A DNA stretch of 64,000 nt from positions 1,550,001 to 1,614,000 of the forward strand of contig OY978101.1 in assembly GCA_963854735.1 (NCBI GenBank), given 5' to 3'. Each line of letters starts with the position of its first letter. Position 1 is the stretch's first letter. Source of the stretch: Marvania coccoides (taxonomy: Eukaryota; Chlorophyta; Trebouxiophyceae; Chlorellales; Chlorellaceae). A program made the position numbers and the translations under genes. The notes under the pieces were generated by a model, which saw only the letters and a program-made list of their open reading frames with translations, was not told the DNA's origin and ran no database searches. Positions 1 through 9,210 of the stretch are shown one piece after another.

Positions 1-67
1 CCAACAAAAGCCGTCTTTGATTAATCGAAACACGCATTTGTCGCGTAGAAGAAGTTGATTGAAAGCC

Positions 68-604
68 ATGCAAGTGCGGAATGCCCTCTTCTATGTGGCA
101 TTCCTCTTGCTTGAGGGCTCCGTTACTGCAATCCCATCACCACCCGCTCGCTGTGGAACCCTGGACCTAAATTCTCCCTTGACTCAACACTGCTTTCCTG
201 AAGACGGTAACCAAATATTTTCTAGTGAAAATCTACCATCGTATTTTTGCTGTTTCAAAAAAGAAGCATTTGTTCTTTAACGAGCCCCCCCCCCCCCCGA
301 CACACTTTTCTTGAACCCACGCCGCACAGGGAGCCACCACTTTGTGTGCTGCGTGGACATCCAGACACCAGAGAACCCCCACAGTCCTCACTTGAACTAT
401 AACCCTCTTGAGCGGGTGATCAAGGCAGCCAGCAACAGCTCGTCCTACAGCTGGTGCACCTGCAGCGAGGAGATTTGCAGGGAGCAGCTGGGTGGGCGGG
501 TGGCTTGGAACCAGAATGGCGTTGGCTGGAACGGCTATGTGCCTCCTATGGGGGGAGGAGACAGGCCACTTTTTAATAAGGCGACCGGGCTGAGGGATGA
601 ATGA
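68..604 (+). CDS. small secreted Cys-rich protein, unknown
   Basis: Two exons, 68-206 and 330-604, joined in phase 1 (GT at 207, AG at 328-329), give 137 residues. The ATG at 68 starts a clear signal peptide: about 20 residues ending LLLEGSVTA before IPSPPARC. The mature part has about eight cysteines, including a CC pair and a WCTCSEEIC cluster, followed by WNQNGVGWNGY and a short Gly/Pro tail. This suggests a disulphide-stabilised extracellular or wall protein. I do not recognise the family and assign no function. The intron carries a run of 14 C (285-298). An AATAAA lies about 70 bases after the stop (673-678). The splice is well supported because it restores one frame across the cysteine-rich part. 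An upstream exon before the window cannot be excluded. Confidence 0.6.
285..298. repeat. C14 homopolymer in an intron
   Basis: An uninterrupted run of 14 C lies just upstream of the acceptor of the first gene's intron. Its length is likely to vary between individuals or to be a sequencing weak point. Confidence 0.9.
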
Positions 605-1085
605 GATATTGGTGGAATTTAATTTAATTGATGTGTTAATGGTGTGACTGATGTTTGATCACGAGTTTATGCAATAAACAACTGAATTGAGAGGGCAGAC
701 GCGTGAGAGGCGGAGCGGAAGCAGAGGTGACGATATATTGATAGATGATAGGAAAGGGGGCGTGACGAGCTGACGTCTCGAGCTTGAGAAGGCCCGTGTC
801 ATAGCGACATGCTGCTAGCGACTGTGAAGCTCACACCGCAACATTTTTTGCTGCATTTCGGTTCGGTCAATGTGAAGGCGAAATCGCCACTGCTGGTGGT
901 ATTGATGCATTTTAAGAATTTGTGAATACAATCAACGCCACGACAAGCAATTCAAACGCTCTTAAAGGGACGCTTCCACCGCCTTTTGTCGTTCATCAAA
1001 AGATTTTTTTCCTCCCCATCTGGTCATCATCTCGGCTCGGAAGAGGCTCCTTTTTCATCGAATCTCGCCATCATCACCCGCAAAA
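605..1085. other. intergenic, 3' end of gene 1 and leader of OEP21
   Basis: No gene seen. It holds an AATAAA (673-678) that could end the first transcript and the upstream leader of the OEP21 gene. Short open frames here lack family resemblance. Confidence 0.6.
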
Positions 1086-1769
1086 ATGGAATCATTCCTC
1101 GCGCTTGACAACAGCAGCCGAGAGCTCAAACTTCATGCAAAAAAAAGGTTGGAGCATCGCTCAGACGTCGTTTTCAAGGTCCGCGGCTCTCTGAATACCG
1201 TAACGACACAATCCCAGGTCGATGGCTGCCTCATGAAGGTAAAAGCAATCTGCTGTGTTCATTGCAAACCCTGCCGCTCAGCTCAATATCCCATCACCTG
1301 TTTCTCCTTCCCTGCGCAGTTTTTCCGGTTCGGCAGCGAGCCTAGGTTCGCCGACGACGACATCTACAAGCCCGACCAGCGCCTGCGCCTGGGCATCGGC
1401 GCCAAGGCCTCGTCGACCTCCGACGACACTCTCCTCACAATCGCCGCCAAGAAGAAAGTGCGGCTGGCCAAGAGCACGGACAGCATCCGCGGCCGGCAGA
1501 TCCTCAACAGCTACACCCAGGCCAAGCTGTCGGCGCACTACGACTACAATGTGAGGACAGAAGCGTGGAGCGGGGAGGCGGTGGCGGCGGTGAGCCATGC
1601 TCTGTTCAAGTGGTCTGACGATATGGACGTGAGGGTGACGGCGGGTTGCAGCGTGCCCCTGAGCGCGACGGGGGCGGGCGACCCGCAGCCGTTCTTGAAG
1701 GTGCAAGAGAACAACTGGCAGCTGGTTGTGGACACCAAGGGCGGGTGGAGAGTGATGTACGGCTTGTAG
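1086..1769 (+). CDS. OEP21: plastid outer-envelope pore protein OEP21-like
   Basis: Exons 1086-1238 and 1320-1769 give 200 residues. The 81-base intron keeps the frame open, so the unspliced frame also reads through. The start MESFLALDNSSRELKLHAK and the end (KVQENNW, then TKGGWRVMYGL) match the two best-conserved ends of OEP21. That family forms a small beta-barrel, anion-selective pore in the chloroplast outer envelope that passes phosphorylated sugars. The middle is richer in charged residues, and the protein is somewhat longer than land-plant OEP21 (about 170-180). No transit peptide is expected, since the family inserts directly into the outer membrane. This gene is one of the main signs of a plastid-bearing host. 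The identification is by recalled family pattern, not by a search. Confidence 0.85.
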   Translation: MESFLALDNSSRELKLHAKKRLEHRSDVVFKVRGSLNTVTTQSQVDGCLMKVKAICCVHCKPCRSAQYPITCFSFPAQFFRFGSEPRFADDDIYKPDQRLRLGIGAKASSTSDDTLLTIAAKKKVRLAKSTDSIRGRQILNSYTQAKLSAHYDYNVRTEAWSGEAVAAVSHALFKWSDDMDVRVTAGCSVPLSATGAGDPQPFLKVQENNWQLVVDTKGGWRVMYGL

Positions 1770-1999
1770 GCAGCTTTTAGAGCGTCTTATTAGGTTTAGG
1801 TTTAGACGTTGCGAGAGTGGTTGAATGGGCATTTGAGCGGGCATGCGCTCCTCTTGGTTTTTGTGTTAGAAGAAACTGAAAAAAAACACTTGGAATTTGA
1901 CAAACAAATGAAAGACCAAACGATCCTTGACAATAACGACGCTGTAACGTAAGAAAACACGAATACGAAAGGGAAGACGTGTATAATGGGGGTATCAGT

Positions 2000-3412
2000 T
2001 CATTCATTCATCTTTAACCTCCTCCCGCCTCTCCGAGAAGGAGCACCTGAGTTGGCCTGCTGCCTGCGGCTGCCCAGCTCCACCAGCAGCTCTTCCACCT
2101 GGTTTCTCAGCGGCGCGAGCGGGTCCTCCAGATGGTCCGGCCGCATGCTCTGTCTGCTTATTGCAGCCCCAACGCCAGAATGAAAACAATGAGCAGCAGC
2201 TGAATGCACAGGCTCCACCACGAACGGCGTTGTCCGTGCGATGGCTCTTGTAGTGGCCGTTGACCTTCCTCGCAGAAGGCCAGGGCTGGTTTCTCCTGCC
2301 TGCTGCTGAGGGTGCTGGCGCTGCGCTAGCTGCATGTGCACTGGCTGCACCATCGCCGTTCGGTTGCTGTACCCCGGATGCAGCGGCCAGGCAGAAGACG
2401 CAGCGGCAGCATGACTTGGCCGCCCCCTGAATGTCTGCTGCAGCGGTGCTGCTGCTGAAACTCCTGCTGCCGATGGTCGAGAGGGCCTCAAAACGAAGTT
2501 AGAATCCAGTTTGCTCTGCGTGCGAGATTGAACCGCAGAGTAGTCCGGCACGCTGGGGATGGCGGCCGTTGGCTGCGAGCGCCGCTTTAGAAACGGCTTT
2601 CTTTCAGCGGACCCGCTGCAATTTTCAACCTCCTTCTGCTGCTGCTGCTGCTGCAAAACAACCGAATCGCAGCATGCAGCTGACCAAGGTGGCATTGTGG
2701 CAGCAGAGGCAGCGGTCGTGGAATGCGTGGACTGGATGGCCACTCTTTCAACTGGCGCAGTTGCGCCGCTGCGGCAGGCGGACGAAAGCACTGCACGATG
2801 TCGCAACGATGACACCTTTCGCAACCGCTGCAACGCCTCCAGCTGCGCTGATTGCCGCAAGGACGTGCGCTGCTTCAAAGCCCCAAGAGCCGCATGCCGG
2901 GGGTTGTTTTCCTGCGGAGCATGAGCGTTGAGAGAAGGGCTCTCTTGAGGCGGCGAAGAAGAAGACGAGGGTTGCTCGTGTTCAACGGGTGCAGCATGCA
3001 GCAGACTGCTGCTTGGCGGTTCAGGCATTGTTTCTAGCGACGAGGACGGCGGATGTTTTGAACTCTGCTGCAGCGGGCTGGGGCTGGGCTCGTCTTGCGT
3101 TTCACAACACGAAGTGGAAGAAATGGGAGTCGCTCCGCTGTCTGCATTGAATGACAGGCAGCGAGGCTCCAGGGAGGGCGTTGTCTCTGCCGCCGCCGCC
3201 CCTCCAGACGAAGAAGTCTCTCGGATTTTTTCCGAAGGTGGTATCGTGCGCTCTAAACAGGTAGAGCACGCCATTGATGGTGAGAATGGCGTGTCCAGGG
3301 CCGCCAGCTCGCAAGGGGTGCAGTTGGCCGCTGGTTGGTAAACGTAGGGGGAAACTGCCCTGGCGCGGCTGGTGGTGGCGGTCCTCGGCAGCAAATCTTC
3401 TATTCGTGTCAT
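2000..3412 (-). CDS. Ser/Pro/Ala-rich protein, unknown; C-terminus uncertain
   Basis: An uninterrupted 470-codon frame runs from ATG 3412 to a stop at 2000-2002. The product is of low complexity: Ser/Pro/Ala/Gln-rich, with a short polyglutamine run and a basic leucine-containing stretch (LRQSAQLEALQRLRK) that could form a helix. No known domain is visible. The length makes chance unlikely, but composition alone can keep a frame open. A second frame from 2325 to 2158 codes for a basic segment followed by a hydrophobic tail (LCIQLLLIVFILALGLQ, then stop). That looks more like a genuine C-terminus and could be reached by splicing to the AG at 2326-2327. I could not find a convincing matching donor. 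A TATA-like stretch sits just upstream of the start (3417-3422). Confidence 0.45.
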   Translation of the reverse strand: MTRIEDLLPRTATTSRARAVSPYVYQPAANCTPCELAALDTPFSPSMACSTCLERTIPPSEKIRETSSSGGAAAAETTPSLEPRCLSFNADSGATPISSTSCCETQDEPSPSPLQQSSKHPPSSSLETMPEPPSSSLLHAAPVEHEQPSSSSSPPQESPSLNAHAPQENNPRHAALGALKQRTSLRQSAQLEALQRLRKVSSLRHRAVLSSACRSGATAPVERVAIQSTHSTTAASAATMPPWSAACCDSVVLQQQQQQKEVENCSGSAERKPFLKRRSQPTAAIPSVPDYSAVQSRTQSKLDSNFVLRPSRPSAAGVSAAAPLQQTFRGRPSHAAAASSAWPLHPGYSNRTAMVQPVHMQLAQRQHPQQQAGETSPGLLRGRSTATTRAIARTTPFVVEPVHSAAAHCFHSGVGAAISRQSMRPDHLEDPLAPLRNQVEELLVELGSRRQQANSGAPSRRGGRRLKMNE

Positions 3413-3974
3413 ATTCTATATATGCTGTGCTATAAAGGCACGATCTTTAGGCGAAACCTGAAGATTATGACGATGAAGAGATTTTGATAAGCAGTGATTG
3501 ACGAATCCGCGTCATTGGGCATTATACAAAACATTGAATTATTTCTATTTTGTATTTTGCGAAATTGCACCACCATCATCGCACCTTTTTTCGTTGTGTC
3601 ATTTTCCGTTGCATGAAAACATTCGGTCAGCCAGTCGGTTGTTGCAAGTCGCGATTGAGGTGATCCATTGCTTTGTTTATATATACGCACACCAATTCAG
3701 ATAGATAGTTAAATGATGGCCGAATGCAGATCAGCTGGTTTTGAGGTCATGCTGAGCAGGTGCTGTGCTGCTAGCAGCGCTGCTGCGCAACTGTCACTAT
3801 GTCAGCCTATTTCTCTCACTTTTTTTGCCCCTATGTCACTTATTTTTCTCTCACTTTCCCTGCCCCTAATGCCGCTGCGAAAAATACTCGACAACTCATG
3901 GGTTCAGGCTCACAACAAGCCTTTGTGTGTACTGCATAAAATTCCAAAAAAAAATAAAAAAAATGTGTATCATC
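3413..3974. other. AT-rich spacer
   Basis: No gene seen. It holds the upstream region of the Ser/Pro-rich gene and the 3' flank of the MICU gene, with A-runs near 3946-3962. Small frames here are unconvincing. Confidence 0.6.
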
Positions 3975-5674
3975 TCATCGCTTGCTGGTGCACTCGCTCA
4001 TGCAATCAAAGAAACTGCGCTTCTCGCCCGAAATTTCCTCCACCCCCATCTTCCGCGTCGACCCCGCCTCAAAATGCCGGTCCAGCACCTGGTGCATGAA
4101 GTGCATGTTGACTCCGCCCTTGCCATCGGAATTTTCAAACAAGTAGTACAGGATGTGCACTACATTGAGGGATAACGTAATGCCCATCACGCGCTTCACC
4201 GCGTCGGCGAACTTCTCTGGCGTCAAAATGCTCTCGGTGGTGGAGAGGTGGCAGTAATCGATGGCCACAGCCAGCTGCCGCAACCGCCGCCACACCTTGC
4301 GGAAGTCCTGAAACTCCTCCAGAGTGATCTTTTCTGAGGCCAGTGCTGTGGGCATGGCCTCGATCTTGTCCAGATACCCCTCGACGTGCTTCGCGCGGGC
4401 ACACCCCACCACGCTGAGCGCGAAGTCCTGGCCGCCGATGGCTCCAACGGATTTATAATCGTACCACGCAAACTCCAGGCGCGCAATCTCCTCGCGCATA
4501 TCCACCAGAAATTTCTTGAACTCCGCCAGCTGCAGCTTCTTCTTCCCGCTCTCCCCGAAGAAAATTCCCAGCAAACCGGAGGCGGCCGTAGAGAGCTGGG
4601 CGCCGGCCTTGGCGTACGAGCCGGTAGGGTGGTCTGCTCGCTTCTGGAGGGCCGCCAAGAGGCGGCTGAACTCCTCGCGGTCCACGGTGCCGTCGCCGTT
4701 GTCGTCCATCAGAGAGAAAGCCACTGCACACAATCAAGACGGCGGCGTGAGGAAGAAAAAAACTTTTAAGAAGAAGAATTTCTATCTTGTGGATGATAAA
4801 TCCATCCACAACCCACAACATATATATGTATGGATGCGCAATAGAAAAAAAAATATACATATCGGACAATTAACCAAACCCACTACAGTTCTCCATGTGA
4901 GAACGAACGGCGTACAAATAATTTTAAAATTGGCAGTATCAAACCCACCGTCCACGTCAATTTCGGGGATGGACAGCAGCGCCTTAAAGAGCAGCCATTC
5001 ATCGAACGAGATCCCACCAGAAGCGTCCACATCAAACGCAGACAGCAGCTGCGAGGCGTGCTGCGGCACGTGAGGGTTAGGTTCCCCCGGCAGCGCCCCT
5101 GCTCGAACAATATCGCTGCTGTGGGGAGGGTAGACGGGCACAGCGCTGCGCATGAGATCGGAGGGGGTCATCAGCATGCCTGTGCGGGAGTGGAGGTCTC
5201 CCTGCGAAGCAAAGTAGCCAAACACTTTCTCGGGATTTGACAGCTCCCTGATGCGCTTTTCGTACTTGAAAAAGGCGCGGCGGCGCTGGTCCATGCTCAT
5301 CAAGTGCCATCCCTGATGCAGAGTCAAACATGGGTGCTCTGTTAGTCAAGGTAAGCATTTTGGGTTGAGAAGTGAAAAGCAAAGCAACTTCGGAGAGAAA
5401 AATTGTTCGGGGGTTGTTCTCTGCACCGACTCGCCTTGCCTGCCTCAGGCTCAGGTGATTCTGGAGCCTCGGCTGCTGCCACGCCCACGCCTCCTCCCAG
5501 CAGGGCCACGGCGGCCCAGGCAAAGGGCAGGCCACCTGCAGCAGGGAGGGCAGCAGCAGCGGTCCTGCTGGGAACATGCCAAGTTCTGCTGCTTTCGGCG
5601 CGTGATTGTGCGAGCACAGTCTCTGACAGGGATTTTAATCGCCATCTGGCGTGCCGTAAGAGCCGTGACGCCAT
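3975..5674 (-). CDS. MICU: mitochondrial calcium uptake protein (MICU-like, EF-hand)
   Basis: Three exons, 5674-5440, 5338-4949 and 4723-3975, give 457 residues. The N-terminus is a basic, Arg-rich presequence (MASRLLRHARW) followed by an Ala/Gly/Leu hydrophobic stretch, as in inner-membrane MICU proteins. The core has KYEKRIRELSNPEKVFGYFA and MTPSDLMRSAVPVYPP, both typical of plant MICU. EF-hands are visible in exon 2 (DVDASGGISFDE) and across the exon 2/3 junction (DDNGDGTVDREEF); a third near the C-terminus (ENSDGKGGVNMHF) is degenerate. MICU proteins gate the mitochondrial calcium uniporter from the intermembrane space. The intron 2 junction completes the EF-hand exactly, so it is secure. 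Intron 1 needs a GC donor (AG|GCAAGG at 5439-5438), so exon 1 is less certain. Confidence 0.85.
5438..5439 (-). other. inferred GC 5' splice site, MICU intron 1
   Basis: The only join I found that keeps frame between the presequence exon and the KYEKRIRE core uses AG|GCAAGG with acceptor AG at 5340-5339. This matches the usual consensus of GC-AG introns. Confidence 0.5.
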
Positions 5675-6054
5675 GAAATACTAAGGTTAAAATATTTATT
5701 TCGATCAATCAATCCTCAATACAAAAGGCGTGGCATTTGCGAGTTCTGGCCGCTGGTTCCGCTCTCAATAATTGGTGATAACTGTTATAAATTCAAATTA
5801 GCGCTTTGCAAGAGAGCCAGGCAAAATCCCAAGTTTGACTTGTACAAGCGCTGGCTGTCGAAAGCTACAAGCCTGGCATTGCAATTGCATTCTGTATTCA
5901 TGTGCACTGGCCATCGAATGAGTGAGAGGTCGGACCTCAGCTGCCCAAGCCTCTCCACCACTTCATTGAAAAATAAAACCCGACAACGCCCATCAGCCCG
6001 CCTGCCTGTCGGCAACCCAAAATTCAGATCTATCCACCAACGGACCACGCCCCT
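5675..6054. other. spacer between MICU start and PLA2-like stop
   Basis: No gene seen. It includes the upstream region of MICU and the 3' flank of the phospholipase-like gene. Short frames on both strands lack recognisable content. Confidence 0.6.
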
Positions 6055-6692
6055 TCATTTGCCCGCCGGCTGGCGCTGGGCTGCCCCGGCCCGGCAGCGC
6101 TGTGCGTGGGCGGCAGCCTCCGCCTGGTCGCGATCAAAACTTTCTCGCCCAACCTGCTGAACTGCATTAAAGTATAGGTCAGCCAGGCCCTGGCACGCGT
6201 CCCACAGAGGGTTCTGTTCAGGGTTGCCAAAGCACTGCTCGCCAATGATGGGCAGGGAGGTGCAGGCCAGCGACGCGCTGCATTCTTGCAGGAGGGCTTC
6301 GTGGAACTGCTGATCGCAAGCTTGCTTTGTGGTTCCAGGGGTGAAGTAGCAAATGTCATGGACGTTACAGGCAGCCGAGAAATCGACGCCTTCACGATGA
6401 GCAGCGGGGCGTTGGGAAGAAAACGCTGTGAAATAAAAATTCTGAAAGCCAACTCACCGGCAGGCCACTGATCGGGGACAATTTGCTCGTGAATCACTAC
6501 CAGGCTACGGCTGCCACAGCCGTTGGGGGGCGCTCCCCAGCAACTGCTGTTGGGGCAGTCGGCGGCGAAAAAAGTTGGGTCATATGAGCAAGGAGTGGGC
6601 GCTGCAGGCTGCGTTGGAAGGGCCTGGCAGTATAACACGATGGACAGGAGGGTGCAGGTTGCAACAAACGCAAGATCTTGGACCCGCCTCAT
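6055..6692 (-). CDS. secreted phospholipase A2-like protein
   Basis: Exons 6692-6458 and 6389-6055 (68-base intron, phase 1) give 189 residues. ATG 6692 starts a signal peptide (hydrophobic stretch LAFVATCTLLSIVLYCQA). After the splice the protein reads QWPAGVDFSAACNVHDICYF and then TPGTTKQACDQQF. This holds the CxxHDxCY catalytic motif of secretory phospholipase A2 with regular downstream cysteines, closest in style to the group XII/bacterial-fungal type of PLA2. The expected role is calcium-dependent release of fatty acid from phospholipid in the secretory path or outside the cell. The C-terminal 40 residues are Ala/Arg/Gln-rich. The alternative acceptor at 6427-6426 would make a 32-base intron and an insertion before the motif, so I prefer the longer intron. 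Confidence 0.75.
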
Positions 6693-7183
6693 GTTGAATT
6701 AAAATGTTGTGCGTGTCAAGAGTGAGGAGATGTTCTAAACTCCCTTGTTGATGCTCTTCTTACTTGTTTTATTTTTAAAATTTTATTTAGCTTCTAAAAG
6801 CAGCAGAAAATGCCTCTGTGCGGTTAATTAAAAAAAATGGACAAATTGCAGCTGTCAGCTGACAGCTGCAGCCTGCAGGCCTCGTCAGGCAGCCATCGGT
6901 AAAGTTTGTTTCGGTGGGGGTAAGGCTATATATTACGAATTTAATCAACTTTGAAACCGCAGGGGTACTATTTCGCAGCTGTCGCGGTCCGAGATGCAGC
7001 GGGCACAGAGGAAAGCTTCTTGCTGGTCGAGCCAACGACGAGTCTTTAAATTGCCGCTCTCCTCCCAACCACACTGAGCACTATATTGAGCCAAATATTC
7101 AAGTTCAGAGTCCTAAAGAGCCCACTAAACGCTTGCAGCGAGGCCTCGGGGAAGTTTGACCGAGTCAATAATTGCGTGGAGCT
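6693..7183. other. divergent spacer
   Basis: Lies between two genes transcribed away from each other (PLA2-like and the 122-residue protein), so it probably holds both promoters. It contains a palindromic cluster around CAGCTGTCAGCTGACAGCTG (6848-6867). No gene seen. Confidence 0.6.
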
Positions 7184-7825
7184 ATGGCGAACTACATCGG
7201 CAACAAATTCGGACCACAGGATGTTGACAAGATGGTAAGATCCTACCACTTTTAGCTGCGACAGCGAGAGGGGGCTAAAAAGCGAGGTTGCGAAGATGGC
7301 TTGTCACTTGCTCAAAAATTTAATGTGCAGAACGAATATGCCAAGCGCGCGGATCCCAACGACAAGAATGCGCAAGCACTGCTGGAGGAGATGAGGCAGC
7401 ATGTGAAAAAGGTGCGGGCGAAATTCTGTAATTATTTTCTGCCACCCTGCCGCTGCTTGTTTTTTATTTCTCAGGCTCTGGTTCACTCTCAATTCTGGCG
7501 GTGCAGCTGGAGGACATGCGGAAGAACGAGGATCCCAGGCTGTCTTTCTCCACTCCAGAGTTCAAGGAGGCGCAGCGCATCTTCACTGATGCCTTCAAGG
7601 TCGGTCGAGAAAACCCTGAAATAATATGAGATAAATGCAAACCTATTTTCCCCGACCCAATTCTTCTATTTTAACGTGCAGAAAAACTTCGGCAAGCCTG
7701 TGGAATGGGCTCTGGTGAAGGACCATGCCTGGAGCACGCCGCAGCTTCGGAAGTTGGACAAGCCCGTGGACGTGGACGGCAAGCCCTGGCCGCTTGATGC
7801 CGCCGGCAACCCCGTGGTGAAGTAA
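7184..7825 (+). CDS. 122-residue protein, unknown, four exons
   Basis: Exons 7184-7234, 7331-7411, 7507-7599 and 7682-7825 all join in phase 0, with clean GT-AG borders, to give 122 residues. The start is MANYIGNKFGPQDVDKM, then a charged helical middle (NEYAKRADPNDKNAQALLEE; LEDMRKNEDPRLSFSTPEF). The end is Trp/Pro-rich (KPVEWALVKDHAWSTPQLRK). There is no signal peptide or membrane segment. It looks like a small soluble protein or a small subunit of a larger complex. I do not recognise the family and assign no function. Four consecutive phase-0 exons with no frame break make a real gene very likely. Confidence 0.7.
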
Positions 7826-8128
7826 TACCATGACAACAAAAAGATTTTTCAAACGGTGGTGAGGCCAAGACGTCGCAACCCCTGCAGCTGGTCAAGGCGT
7901 TGAAAGAAAACTTTATTTGGTTAAAGGTCACCCCCGCGCGTGTTTTAATCAGTTATAAACTATTTTGTAACGCGCAGAGACATTAGTGCTACCTTGCAAT
8001 CGCCAGATCGCTCAGATAAATTATGCAAAGTAATGCGAGATCATTATTAAGCTCGTCAAAGCCATGCCGGTCGCTATTTGTTAACGCAACGCAGCGTCGA
8101 TGCAGGAGAATAGTTCGCCTGGCTGTTC
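7826..8128. other. spacer
   Basis: No gene seen. It holds the 3' flank of the 122-residue gene and the leader of the SixA-like gene. An ATG at 8101-8103 starts a short frame that does not join well to the next coding part. Confidence 0.5.
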
Positions 8129-9210
8129 ATGCCGTACACCGGTCAAGGTGAGGACTTTTTCCCTTTATTTCTGGCGCCGCTGAAAGCTCTGTGGCTAGGT
8201 CTCTATATTGCTGAATTTAGCATTGGCAGGAGGCAGGGCGGGTGTTTCTTCTTGAACTTGTATGTTTCCAGGGGCCTAACGACGCCAAGCGCGAGGCTGT
8301 GCTGTGCCATTCGCTCCCTCACCGCCGTTTTTCGTTCTCACTCCGGCCACAGGAAACTAATTTTGATGCGGCACGCAGACAGCGAGGTCGCCAAGCTCCT
8401 GCCCGGGGTTCGCGACCACGACCGACCAATCACCTCCGCCGGCGCAGCAGCAGCCCGGCAGGTAGGAAAAAAACCCTCTAAAAGCTCGAAAATTTCCATG
8501 GTGATAACAAAACCAATATGCTAAATTGCTGGATGTTTTTAACTTTTTGCAGGTGGCGGAGCAGCTGAGGGAGGCAGGGTGGATTCCTGACGTGTTGATC
8601 AGCTCGAACGCTGTCCGCTCCCGCCAGACGCTGGACTGCATGCGGGAGAGCCTGCCTGAGTTGGACTACGCAGACTGGCACTTCCTCGGCAGCCTATACA
8701 CCATCAGCCAGCTGGACGGACAGACCCGGGGGCATCTGCAGGACGTAGTGGCATCAGAAGCGGACACGGTGCAGCGCTGTGTTTTGTGCTTAGGGCACAA
8801 CAAGGGGTGGGAGGAAGCGGCCAGCTCCTACGCGGTAAGTGTCGTCTCGCGAGGGGTGCTGTTTACGTATCTGTTTAGTTTATTAGTGTTGGCCGTGAAG
8901 TAATTCCAACAGGCGTCCCGCCGGGGTGCTAGCCAACCTTCCTTTTGGGGCTCTCGTTCAATTGCGGATTCGAGGGAATTATGCAATTATCCTGCCATAA
9001 TCTGGATGCGGGGCCTGGAGCTAGCTTTGCATGGGGGTCGGTATAATTTTCCTTTCCATTTCGCATTGATTTAATGTGCAGGACAAAGCGATCAGGTTGG
9101 GCAACTGCTGTGCTGCGTTGCTGGAGGGGTACGGACAGTCCTGGGCCGAAGCTTTCTCTGAAGAAGCCACATGGCGATTGGTGGACGTGATTGGGCCGCA
9201 AGAGAGCTAG
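8129..9210 (+). CDS. SixA-like histidine phosphatase
   Basis: Exons 8129-8461, 8553-8834 and 9082-9210 (all phase 0) give 247 residues. The core reads KLILMRHADSE, the RHG-type motif of the histidine phosphatase superfamily. It continues with the SixA-style DHDRPITSAG, then LISSNAVRSRQT and LCLGHNKGWEEA, which supply the second active-site arginine and histidine. SixA proteins remove phosphate from phosphohistidine or small phospho-substrates. The first 70 or so residues before the catalytic arginine have no SixA counterpart and include Arg/Ser/Thr-rich sequence that could be an organelle targeting peptide. The true first exon may differ from the ATG at 8129. A TGTAA, the poly(A) signal used by many chlorophytes, lies about 65 bases after the stop (near 9273). 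Confidence 0.8.

Noticed and set aside
1255..1844. Long alternative frames over OEP21 on both strands
   Set aside because: They are shadows caused by GC-rich codon use; only the OEP21 frame carries family motifs.
6426..6457. A 32-base intron in the phospholipase-like gene
   Set aside because: The acceptor at 6390-6391 gives a normal 68-base intron and a better-matching protein (PAGVDFSAACNVHDICY), so the ultra-short intron is unnecessary.
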